8,166 bases of DNA from Sphingomonadales bacterium (GTDB taxonomy: Bacteria > Pseudomonadota > Alphaproteobacteria > Sphingomonadales > Sphingomonadaceae). The DNA is taken from positions 1 through 8,166 of the forward strand of contig JAFLDC010000101.1 of the NCBI GenBank assembly GCA_017302775.1, given 5' to 3'. The position numbers were made by a program, and so were the translations under genes. Every line of letters starts with the position of its first letter. The stretch's first letter is position 1. A model generated the notes under the pieces. The model worked only from the letters and a program-made list of their open reading frames with translations, had not been told where the DNA came from and made no database searches. This document shows, piece after piece, positions 1-7,917 of the stretch.

Positions 1-34
1 CCGGCAACACCAGATTTGCACGAAAGCTTGCCGG
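1..34. repeat. Inverted repeat upstream of the first gene
   Basis: The first seven bases, CCGGCAA, are repeated as the exact inverse TTGCCGG at 28-34, leaving a 20-base loop. The repeat ends 14 bases before the ATG of the secreted-protein gene, so it could form a hairpin in its leader or be the tail of a terminator from an upstream gene. No T-run follows. The left arm begins at the window edge, so its true length is unknown. The pairing is visible; any function is a guess. Confidence 0.35.
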
Positions 35-48
35 TGCTAGGTTAAGCC

Positions 49-477
49 ATGAACCGTTTCCATATCATCGCCGTCGGCCTCGTAGCGCTTGCAGCTTCTG
101 CGCGGGCCAAACCGGTTGGTGAAGAGCGTTGGTACGCAACCTCCAATACAGCTGTGGCAATTACAGGTGATATTCGGCTGTCGCCAACCCGGTTAGTCGC
201 TGCAGGGCAAACGATCCAATTGCAGGTTTCCGCTGATCTCCCAACTTACGAGAGTTTGACCGGTACATACCCGGCGCGGATACTCAAAGTTATCCGCCCG
301 CGCCGAGTCAAGATGTTGCGGAACAACGAATTTGGTTGTGGCGATGGGGCACGCTGGCTGGTTGTTTTTCGCAAGGGTTCTTCAGATAGCCTCGGGATTG
401 AGGTTTTCGAGAGCAGGAATATGCCGCGATCCAGCCATGACCCAGGCTTGTGCGGATCATACGGTTATTACCGTTAA
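49..477 (+). CDS. Small secreted protein of unknown function
   Basis: I do not recognise a named family. The 142-residue product starts with a short basic end and a hydrophobic stretch (residues 4-17), ending in an Ala-Arg-Ala signal-peptidase I site, so cleavage after about residue 20 is expected and the mature protein of about 122 residues should be periplasmic or outer-membrane associated. The mature part is probably beta-rich and has only two cysteines, in GCGDG (near residue 97) and LCGSYGYYR (extreme C-terminus), which could form a disulfide in the oxidising periplasm. The ATG has only a weak AGG-type ribosome site in GCTAGGTTAAGCC, but no other in-frame start keeps the signal peptide. 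By eye GC is about 50-55%, clearly lower than the ligA-recN block, which may mean weak selection or acquisition. It is convergent with ligA. Small secreted proteins of this style with a C-terminal Cys-Gly-x-Tyr are, as I recall, common in sphingomonads; no function is implied. Confidence 0.72.
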   Translation: MNRFHIIAVGLVALAASARAKPVGEERWYATSNTAVAITGDIRLSPTRLVAAGQTIQLQVSADLPTYESLTGTYPARILKVIRPRRVKMLRNNEFGCGDGARWLVVFRKGSSDSLGIEVFESRNMPRSSHDPGLCGSYGYYR

Positions 478-512
478 GCTAGGACAAGATTAGCCGTGCC
501 TTGCGGTCTGCG

Positions 513-530
513 AAAAAATCGCTCTGCGAC
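513..530 (-). terminator. Probable rho-independent terminator after ligA
   Basis: Read on the minus strand, TCGC-AGA-GCGA forms a 4-bp stem (5 bp with a flanking G-U pair) with a three-base loop, followed immediately by six T residues (the A-run at 513-518 on the plus strand). It begins about 33 bases after the ligA stop codon, in the 86-base gap between the convergent ligA and secreted-protein genes. The stem is short for an intrinsic terminator, but its U-tract is the only convincing one seen in the gaps of this window. On the plus strand the A-run precedes the stem, so it would not serve the first gene. Confidence 0.42.
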
Positions 531-563
531 GATGGAACGGTACGTGTTGATATCTCTTGGACA

Positions 564-2738
<2,175 letters not shown>

Positions 2739-2739
<1 letters not shown>

Positions 2740-4403
2740 CACACGCCCTCGAGCAACCGATCCGCCTGCGCCCTTGCCTCGGGCGTCACTTCCGCGCCGC
2801 TCAGCATCCTGGCAATTTCCTCCTGCCGTCCGTTCGCGTCGAGCAAATGGACCGACGTCCGCGTCACGGTACCTTCGCTCGATTTGGCGATGACATAGTG
2901 CCGCCCCCCGCGTGCAGCGACCTGGGGACTATGCGTTACGGCCAGCAACTGCCCACCATCGGCCAACCGCGCCAGTCGCTCACCGATTGCGCTAGCAACT
3001 GCGCCGCCGACGCCGCGATCGATCTCGTCGAAGATCACCGTCGCCGCCCCGCCTTCTTCCGCCAGCGCAACCTTGAGCGCCAAGATGAAGCGCGAGAGTT
3101 CTCCGCCCGATGCGATCTTGGCCAGCGGGGCAAACGGCGCGCCAGGGTTAGTGCTGATCAGGAATTCGACCGCATCCATCCCCGCCGGCCCCCAGCGCTC
3201 TTCCGGCTGCGACGTTACCGCGGTTCGGAACTTGGCGGCATCGAGCTTGAGCGGGATAAGCTCGCCTGCGACCGCGGCGTCAAGCCGCAATGCCGCATCC
3301 TGGCGCAGGGCTGACAGCGCCTCCGCCTTAGCCCGGTAAACTGTCGCTCCGGCCTGGGCCGCAGCTTCGAGCGCGGCGAGTTCTGCCTCGCCCCCCTCGA
3401 TTCCGTCGAGCGCATGGCGCATTTCACGCATCCTGTGCGGCAGGTCATCAACCTGACACTGGTGCTTGCGAGCAGCGGCCCGCAGCTCAAACAGGCGAGT
3501 TTCGATCCGATCAAGCGCGGCGGGATCATGGGCCAAAGCTTCAGCCGCCCGCTCCAGCTTGTCTTCGGCCTCGCCAGCCTCGATCACCGCGCGGTCGAGC
3601 GCGCCCAGTGCTTCGGCCAGCAAGGGGTGCTCCTCGGCAATCCGGTCGAGCCGCCGGGCAGCGCTGCGCAGGGTGGCCAGCGCAGAATCCGATCCGGCCC
3701 ACAGCTTGCGCAGCGCCTCCAGATCGTCGGTCAGCTTTTCGCCCTTCTGCATGGCGGTACGAGCCCCGGCGAGCTGCTCTTCCTCGCCCACTTCCGGCTC
3801 AAGCGCGGTTAGCTCGGCGAGATGCGCGAGCAGCAAGTCGCGGTCTTCGGCGGCCTTGACGATCCGGGCCCGCGCCGCATCGAGCGCATCCTCGGCCTTG
3901 CGCCAGGCCTGCCAGGCCGCCTCCACGCCGACCACATCTGCCTTGGCGAACCGGTCGAGCAACATGCGGTGGCCGTGCGGGTTGACCAGCCCGCGATCGT
4001 CATGCTGGCCGTGTAGTTCGACCAAGTGGCCGCTAAGCTCGCGCAGCAACGCCGCGCCAACCGGCTGGTCGTTGATGAAGGCCTTCGATCCGCCATCGGC
4101 CTTGACACGGCGCTTGATCAGTAGCGGCTCACCCGGTTCGACGTCGATCTCAGCCTCGCTCAAAATCGTTCGGATCGGCGCTGGCAGCCTGTCGAACTCA
4201 AAACTGGCGGTGACGCTGGCCTGATCCTCGCCACTGCGGACGAGCCCGCTATCGGCCCGCGCGCCGAGCGCCAAGCCAAGGGCATCGAGCAGGATCGACT
4301 TGCCCGCGCCGGTTTCGCCGGTAAGCACGCCCAGCCCACTCGAAAAATCGAGGTCGAGTGCTTCGATCAGCACGACATTGCGGATGGAAAGGCGCGTCAA
4401 CAT
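2739..4403 (-). CDS. recN: DNA repair protein RecN
   Basis: SMC-like ATPase RecN, about 554 residues, matching the usual family length. It acts in the cytoplasm on double-strand breaks, holding or tethering DNA ends and sister molecules for RecA-dependent repair. Counting from the ATG at 4403: N-terminal RNVVLIEALDLDF and Walker A GETGAGKS (about 29-36); Q-loop-like segment ELHGQHD (about 129-135); a central alanine/glutamate-rich coiled-coil arm (about 155-370); signature SGGELSR (about 432-438); Walker B with the catalytic acidic pair VIFDEID (about 456-462); D-loop RGVGG and switch histidine in VTHSPQVA (about 490). All ATPase elements are intact. Start choice: a GTG at 4427 would add eight residues (MSLEQPAN), but those codons overlap an SOS box and the family normally begins MLTxLSIRN, so the ATG is preferred. 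Neither start has a clear ribosome site, so the mRNA may have a very short leader or none. No upstream partner such as bamD, which I recall as a common recN neighbour in related bacteria, is present. Confidence 0.96.
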
Positions 4404-4418
4404 GTTCGCGGGCTGTTC
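4404..4418 (-). promoter_or_regulatory. LexA operator (alphaproteobacterial SOS box) at recN
   Basis: The plus strand reads GTTC-GCGGGCT-GTTC (GAAC-N7-GAAC on the coding strand), an exact match to the alphaproteobacterial LexA consensus GTTC-N7-GTTC. It abuts the recN ATG, and I saw no other exact copy in the window. RecN is a classical SOS gene, which makes chance unlikely. A weak candidate minus-strand promoter fits around it: GTGACT (4438-4443) and TTAGAA (4416-4421), 16 bases apart, so LexA would cover the -10 region and start point. Transcription would then begin only a few bases before the ATG, consistent with the missing ribosome site. The operator match is direct; the promoter is tentative. 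Confidence 0.8.
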
Positions 4419-4467
4419 TAACGACACCGGGCGGCAGAGTCACCACTCAACGCAATGCCAAAGCTAA

Positions 4468-4499
4468 GGGACGGGACACCCTGCAGGATGTCCCGCCCC
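4468..4499 (-). terminator. Hairpin between the receptor gene and recN, possible terminator
   Basis: CGGGACA (4472-4478) and TGTCCCG (4489-4495) form a perfect 7-bp stem. An outer GGG/CCC extension lies beyond one mismatch, and the loop contains the palindrome CCTGCAGG. On the minus strand the stem is followed by CTTAGCTTTGG, which is only mildly T-rich. It lies about 70 bases past the receptor stop and about 65 bases before recN. This fits a transcription stop separating the receptor unit from the SOS-controlled recN unit, though the absence of a true U-tract makes this a moderate call. Confidence 0.5.
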
Positions 4500-4533
4500 G
4501 AGCGCGCAGTCCCGAATGAAAGGAGGCGCATTT

Positions 4534-4551
4534 CCTTCCGCGGCCGAAAGG
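4534..4551 (-). other. Short hairpin just after the receptor stop codon
   Basis: On the minus strand CCTTTCG-GCCG-CGGAAGG can fold into a 7-bp stem containing one G-U pair with a four-base loop, 16 bases past the receptor stop. No T-run follows. It may act as a 3' mRNA-stabilising hairpin or as a first part of a double terminator with the stronger hairpin downstream. Only the pairing is visible. Confidence 0.3.
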
Positions 4552-4567
4552 GAGAGGATTGCCGCGG

Positions 4568-7021
4568 TCAGAACTCGATCTTGATCGTCCCGCCCCAGGT
4601 GCGCGGATCGCCGGGCGAGCCGACGATCAGCCCCGTGTTCCCCGATGGCACGGCAAGTTGATCGAAGTAATCAACGTCAAACGCGTTGCGGACCCAGGCA
4701 AACAGGTTCAGCCCCTTGTCGGTCCGGAATCCGAACCTGAAATTGCTGAGCGTGTAGCCATTCACCCAGGTGTAGATCGACGGGGTGGGGTTGGACGAGA
4801 AGCCGGAGCGGGTGCTGCCCTCGTAACCCAGATAGACCTCGCCCGCCTGGCCCAGCACATTGGCCCGGGCATTCGCCTCTGCCCCCCACGAAAAGCTCCA
4901 CTTCGAAACGCCGGGAAGGCGCTGGCCCGAGATGTCGCAATTGGCCGGACTGTTGCCGGCCACGCCGGGGGCTGCAATCGGCGTGCCGGTGCCGCCGCCA
5001 GACAGTTCCGGCGGGCACGGCGCGTCGCTGAACCGCACATAGGTCGCGTCGGTATAGGCGCCGTTGACATAGGTGTTGAAACGCTGGTTCGGGCGAACCG
5101 ATAAATCGAACTCGACCCCCTGCGTACGGGCTTGCTGCGCATTGGCGAGATAACCACGCAGCACGCCAAGCTGGCCATTGGTGACCAGCGCCTGGAAATC
5201 ATCAATGTCGCTGCGATAGCCCGAGAGGTTGAAGGTCGCCTTGCGGTCCCAGAACTGGGTCTTGAGGCCCAGTTCGAAGTGATTGATCGATTCTGGCTTG
5301 ACCGTACCGGCTGCCAGCAGCGGATTTCCGGTCGCATCGCTGGGCACACCGTTGAGGTTGATCCCGCCCGATTTGAAGCTCTTCGCATAGGTTGCATAGG
5401 CGAGCACTTCAGGCCCCAGCTTGTAACTCAAGGTCACATCGTAACTGAAGTTCCAGTCGCTGAACTCCGGCTCGAACCGCTGCGGGCTGAGCACGCCGCG
5501 CTGAGCGACGATCCACGGATCGGTCGAATAGGCACCGGTGAACAGCACTGGCTGACGGGTCCCGTCGGAGGCGGTGCCGGTGACGACGGAACTGTAGAGC
5601 CCCTTCTTCTTATCGTAGTTGAGGCGGACCCCGGGCTGGAGGGTCAGCGCGTCGGTGATCTTCCAGCTGACCTGCCCAAATACCGCAGCGCTGGTATTAT
5701 CGAGCCTGATGTCGTTGTTGGCAGTAAGCCCGTTCAGCACCGCCGGGTTAAGCGACAGCGCGCTGGACGGGGCGAGCAGCCACCGACTTGCCGCCGGACC
5801 CTGCACTTGCAGGCCCTGGGTCCGCACGGTTTGATGAAAGCCGAATAGGCCGACCACCCAATCGATCCGGTCGCTCGACCGGGCATAGCGGAATTCCTGG
5901 GTGTACTGATGCTGCTGCGAAGGATTGTTCGAGCTGGTGGTAATGGGCAAACCGATAAAGTCGCGATCGTTGGCCGGTTTCCAGTCCCAATAGCGCCAGG
6001 CAGTAACCGAGGTGAAAGTACCGGCACCGGTATCCCACTTCACCCGCAGGCTGGCCCCGCCGATCTTGTTGCCAGCGTTGAGATCGGCGTCGAGATCGGT
6101 GATCCGGTCAAATGGATTGGTCGATGGCACGGTGTAGACCTGCGCCGCCGCCAGCGCCGCGAATTGCCGGTTGAGCGGGCGCTGGGTGGCCCCGGTGCGG
6201 ACATAGATCTGACCACAGCATTCAGGGTCCTGCACCGAATAGTCCCCGGCCAGCGTCACGTCGACACTGTCGCTCGGCCGCCACAGCAGCTGGGCCCGCA
6301 GGCCCAGATTGTCCTGTTCGTTGATCCAGTTGCCGGTCGTCCGGTTGAAGATCGTGCCCTTGCGGCTGGTAGCCGAGACTGCCACGCGGGCTGCCAATGT
6401 GTCCGACAGTGGTCCTGAGACCGCCGCCTTGGCCTGCTTGAAGGCGAGGTTGCCGATCGAGACTTCGGCGCGTCCTTCGAAATCGAAGGTCGGCTGGCGG
6501 CTGGTGATGTTGAGTGCACCGGCAGTGGTGTTCTTGCCGTAAAGTGTGCCTTGGGGGCCACGTAGCACCTCGATCCGTGCGACATCAAGAAAGTCAAAGG
6601 TCGAGCTGGCGGCGCGCGAGTAGTAGACATCGTCGACATAGATGCCGACACCCTGCTCAATCCCGTCGTTGGTAAGCCCGAACGGCGCGCCCAAGCCGCG
6701 GATGTTGACCGCAGAATTGCGCGGATTGGAACTGTAGAACTGCAACGTCGGAGTCAGTTGTTGCAGCCTTCCGACGTTGAAGGCACCCGTGTTGTCGAGG
6801 TGTTCGCCACCAACCACCGAAATGGCCACCGGCACATCCTGGCTGACTTCAGCGCGGCGCCTTGCGGTGACAACGATTTCCGCTTCCGGCTCCCCCGCCC
6901 CCGTGCCGGCAGAAGTGGCATCCTGCCGAGATTGCACCTCCACATCAATGGTTTCTGCAGTGGCAGGGACAGCGATAAGCGCAGTTGTGGCCAACAGGGC
7001 GAGACGAACGAACGAATGCAT
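4568..7021 (-). CDS. TonB-dependent outer-membrane receptor, methionine-free
   Basis: TonB-dependent receptor of 817 residues from the ATG at 7021: a 22-strand-barrel-type transporter importing a scarce substrate across the outer membrane with TonB-ExbBD energy. In order: signal peptide (1-22, LALLATTALIAVPATA then ET); TonB box EIVVTAR (48-54); plug (about 60-175) with VNIRGLG and EVLRGPQGTLYGKNTTAGALNI-type motif (151-172); beta-barrel to the end, with YAKSFKSGGINL (545-556) and the outer-membrane terminal signature ending in phenylalanine (IKIEF). The start at 7021 is favoured over an ATG at 7054 because AAGGA lies seven bases upstream and the signal peptide then has normal length. There is no methionine after the initiator in 816 residues and only four cysteines (C268-C269, C669, C695). 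LigA has about 11 internal methionines in 687 residues. The substrate is not shown; with YezD and Rrf2 upstream, an organosulfur compound is inferred. No clear promoter of its own was found. Confidence 0.95.
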   Translation of the reverse strand: MHSFVRLALLATTALIAVPATAETIDVEVQSRQDATSAGTGAGEPEAEIVVTARRRAEVSQDVPVAISVVGGEHLDNTGAFNVGRLQQLTPTLQFYSSNPRNSAVNIRGLGAPFGLTNDGIEQGVGIYVDDVYYSRAASSTFDFLDVARIEVLRGPQGTLYGKNTTAGALNITSRQPTFDFEGRAEVSIGNLAFKQAKAAVSGPLSDTLAARVAVSATSRKGTIFNRTTGNWINEQDNLGLRAQLLWRPSDSVDVTLAGDYSVQDPECCGQIYVRTGATQRPLNRQFAALAAAQVYTVPSTNPFDRITDLDADLNAGNKIGGASLRVKWDTGAGTFTSVTAWRYWDWKPANDRDFIGLPITTSSNNPSQQHQYTQEFRYARSSDRIDWVVGLFGFHQTVRTQGLQVQGPAASRWLLAPSSALSLNPAVLNGLTANNDIRLDNTSAAVFGQVSWKITDALTLQPGVRLNYDKKKGLYSSVVTGTASDGTRQPVLFTGAYSTDPWIVAQRGVLSPQRFEPEFSDWNFSYDVTLSYKLGPEVLAYATYAKSFKSGGINLNGVPSDATGNPLLAAGTVKPESINHFELGLKTQFWDRKATFNLSGYRSDIDDFQALVTNGQLGVLRGYLANAQQARTQGVEFDLSVRPNQRFNTYVNGAYTDATYVRFSDAPCPPELSGGGTGTPIAAPGVAGNSPANCDISGQRLPGVSKWSFSWGAEANARANVLGQAGEVYLGYEGSTRSGFSSNPTPSIYTWVNGYTLSNFRFGFRTDKGLNLFAWVRNAFDVDYFDQLAVPSGNTGLIVGSPGDPRTWGGTIKIEF

Positions 7022-7090
7022 TTCCAATTCCTTGTGCAGGTTGATTGGCCGCATCCGGAGGTCCGGTCTGACGACGGTGTTAAACTGATT

Positions 7091-7118
7091 CGGGGCCGAC
7101 CATGCGCAGTCGGCCCCG
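7091..7118 (-). terminator. Strong hairpin between the YezD and receptor genes
   Basis: CGGGGCCGAC (7091-7100) and GTCGGCCCCG (7109-7118) are exact inverse repeats forming a 10-bp GC-rich stem with loop CATGCGCA. On the minus strand the stem is followed by AATCAGTTTAACACC, not a clean U-tract. It lies 17 bases past the YezD stop and 69 bases before the receptor ATG. It could be a partial terminator or attenuator tuning the ratio of small protein to receptor, or a stem protecting the upstream mRNA after cleavage. It is the strongest secondary structure I saw in the non-coding parts. Confidence 0.6.
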
Positions 7119-7135
7119 CCCCCCGGGAGAGGGAG

Positions 7136-7312
7136 CTAGAAGCGATGCTTCTCGGTGACTTCGAGCTGGACCACCCGCCCCTCATGGACGGTCAGCTGGA
7201 CCACGCCAAAGCGCAGCTTGCCCACCGCATCACCCAGTGCGGCCAATACCGGGCCAGCCAGTTTGCCGGGCACTTGTGCAGAATTGGGAAGCGGTGATTC
7301 GAGCGCTGGCAT
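7136..7312 (-). CDS. YezD family small protein (DUF2292)
   Basis: A 58-residue cytoplasmic protein matching the YezD/DUF2292 pattern: a variable N-terminus, a short helix (about 17-31, GKLAGPVLAALGDAV), then the family core of a two-strand unit with basic end, LRFGVVQLTVHEGRVVQLEV (33-52) and TEKHRF. The biochemical role of the family is unknown; I recall such genes beside sulfate or sulfur assimilation genes, and that is memory, not shown here. The ATG at 7312 has a strong ribosome site AAGGAG (7320-7325) seven bases upstream. A longer reading from 7360 would start inside the candidate promoter and is rejected. It contains no cysteine and only the initiator methionine, like the receptor downstream. 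It sits 99 bases after the Rrf2 regulator and 114 bases before the receptor, all in one direction, suggesting a shared regulon and probably co-transcription with the receptor. Confidence 0.85.
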   Translation of the reverse strand: MPALESPLPNSAQVPGKLAGPVLAALGDAVGKLRFGVVQLTVHEGRVVQLEVTEKHRF

Positions 7313-7332
7313 GGTTTGTCTCCTTGCCGCCG

Positions 7333-7360
7333 AACCTATCTCTACTGTTTGCATAGACAA
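7333..7360 (-). promoter_or_regulatory. Candidate promoter and operator for the YezD-receptor unit
   Basis: On the minus strand TTGTCT (7355-7360) and TAGGTT (7333-7338) are 16 bases apart, a plausible sigma-70 type pair; the leader would be short and contain the AAGGAG ribosome site. Between and overlapping them is the small dyad TCTA-N9-TAGA (7341-7357), of a size that a dimeric Rrf2 regulator could bind. The hexamer TCTATG occurs here and again in the -10 region of the Rrf2 gene. Matches to consensus are partial and the dyad arms are only four bases, so this is tentative. Confidence 0.35.
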
Positions 7361-7386
7361 GAGGTGATTAACTTGCCTGCGATGAA

Positions 7387-7401
7387 GCGCAGCTTTTGCG
7401 C
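7387..7401 (-). terminator. Short hairpin after the Rrf2 gene, possible weak terminator
   Basis: GCGCA (7387-7391) and TGCGC (7397-7401) make a perfect 5-bp stem with a five-base loop, 10 bases past the Rrf2 stop. On the minus strand it is followed by TTCATCGC, so there is no strong U-tract. It may partly separate the regulator transcript from the YezD-receptor unit. Confidence 0.3.
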
Positions 7402-7411
7402 GGCGTTCGGT

Positions 7412-7855
7412 TCAGTCCGCCAGATCGTCCACAAAAGATGGTTCCAGTGTGATCGGATCGGCCAGCGAAACCTTGTCGAGCATGGCAGCCATTTCGTCGC
7501 GCAGGGTAAGCATCAACCCCCGCAGCCGGCATTCGGCTTCCGGCAGGCAATTGCTGCAATGTTCATGGGCATTGCGGCTGGCACAAGGGACCAGTGCCAG
7601 GCTGCCGCGGGTCAGGCGAATGATATCGCCATAGCGGATGTCGACCGGGGCCAGCGCCAGCTCGTACCCGCCATCCCTTCCGCGATGCGATATGACGAGC
7701 CCCGCGCGTACCATCTCCGACAGGATCACAGTCAGAAACTTGCGCGGGATATTCTGTTTTTCGGCAATCGAATCCAACCGTACGGGCCCTTGGCCTACCG
7801 TATCGGCAAGGTGCTGCAGCGCACGGATCGTATAGCGGGTCTTTTGCGACAGCAT
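7412..7855 (-). CDS. Rrf2-family transcriptional regulator with cysteine cluster
   Basis: A 147-residue Rrf2-family DNA-binding regulator, a normal family length. The winged helix-turn-helix covers about residues 1-85: the N-terminal MLSQKTRYTIRALQHLA, the recognition segment IAEKQNIPRKFLTVILSEMVRAG (30-52) and the wing HRGRDGGYELA (57-67). A cysteine cluster follows, C91, C100, C103 and C109 (spacing C-x8-C-x2-C-x5-C), where IscR, NsrR and RirA bind an iron-sulfur cluster with three cysteines. The extra cysteine and spacing differ, so cluster, zinc or thiol sensing are all possible. The C-terminal helix (about 110-128) should dimerise. It probably controls the adjacent YezD-receptor unit and perhaps itself, in response to sulfur, iron-sulfur or redox state; the ligand is inferred from context. 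The ATG at 7855 has only a weak GGGA upstream, but it gives the canonical family N-terminus. A near-consensus promoter lies just upstream. Confidence 0.92.
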   Translation of the reverse strand: MLSQKTRYTIRALQHLADTVGQGPVRLDSIAEKQNIPRKFLTVILSEMVRAGLVISHRGRDGGYELALAPVDIRYGDIIRLTRGSLALVPCASRNAHEHCSNCLPEAECRLRGLMLTLRDEMAAMLDKVSLADPITLEPSFVDDLAD

Positions 7856-7866
7856 GAGCGAGTCCC

Positions 7867-7895
7867 ATAGAGCACCGCCGCAACCAAAATGTCAA
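7867..7895 (-). promoter_or_regulatory. Promoter of the Rrf2 regulator gene
   Basis: The minus strand has a perfect -35 hexamer TTGACA (7890-7895) and a weak -10 CTCTAT (7867-7872) with the ideal 17-base spacer. The start of transcription would fall only a few bases before the ATG at 7855, giving a very short leader. The -35 lies 22 bases beyond the stop of the preceding membrane-protein gene, so the regulator has its own promoter rather than depending on read-through. The -10 shares TCTATG with the YezD promoter region, which may reflect autoregulation. Confidence 0.6.
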
Positions 7896-7917
7896 CTTGG
7901 GGAGTAGAAAATACCGG

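Noticed and set aside
3466..4224. A 252-codon open frame on the plus strand opposite recN
   Set aside because: It is a serine/arginine/alanine-rich shadow frame of a GC-rich gene; recN on the other strand has all its motifs and the shadow has no ribosome site or recognisable domain.
4404..4427. GTG start for recN at 4427, adding eight residues
   Set aside because: The added codons coincide with the SOS box, no ribosome site precedes the GTG, and the family N-terminus begins at the ATG at 4403. It cannot be fully excluded because the ATG also lacks a ribosome site.
5132..5848. A 238-codon open frame on the plus strand opposite the TonB receptor
   Set aside because: The receptor frame is complete and well supported; the opposite frame is explained by the scarcity of stop codons in GC-rich antisense.
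7022..7054. Upstream ATG for the TonB receptor at 7054
   Set aside because: It would put eleven extra polar residues before the signal peptide and has no ribosome site, whereas the ATG at 7021 has AAGGA at the right distance.
7055..7066. CCGGA-GG-TCCGG palindrome in the receptor leader
   Set aside because: The arms are short and the loop too small for a convincing RNA hairpin; such GC palindromes are common at this composition.
7313..7360. Longer YezD reading frame starting at 7360
   Set aside because: The extension lies on the candidate promoter and skips over the strong AAGGAG site that serves the ATG at 7312; the extra residues are not like the family.
7316..7870. A 184-codon plus-strand open frame opposite the Rrf2 gene
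   Set aside because: It covers the Rrf2 gene and its flanking control regions in antisense, shows no recognisable domain, and the Rrf2 frame is clearly the coding one.
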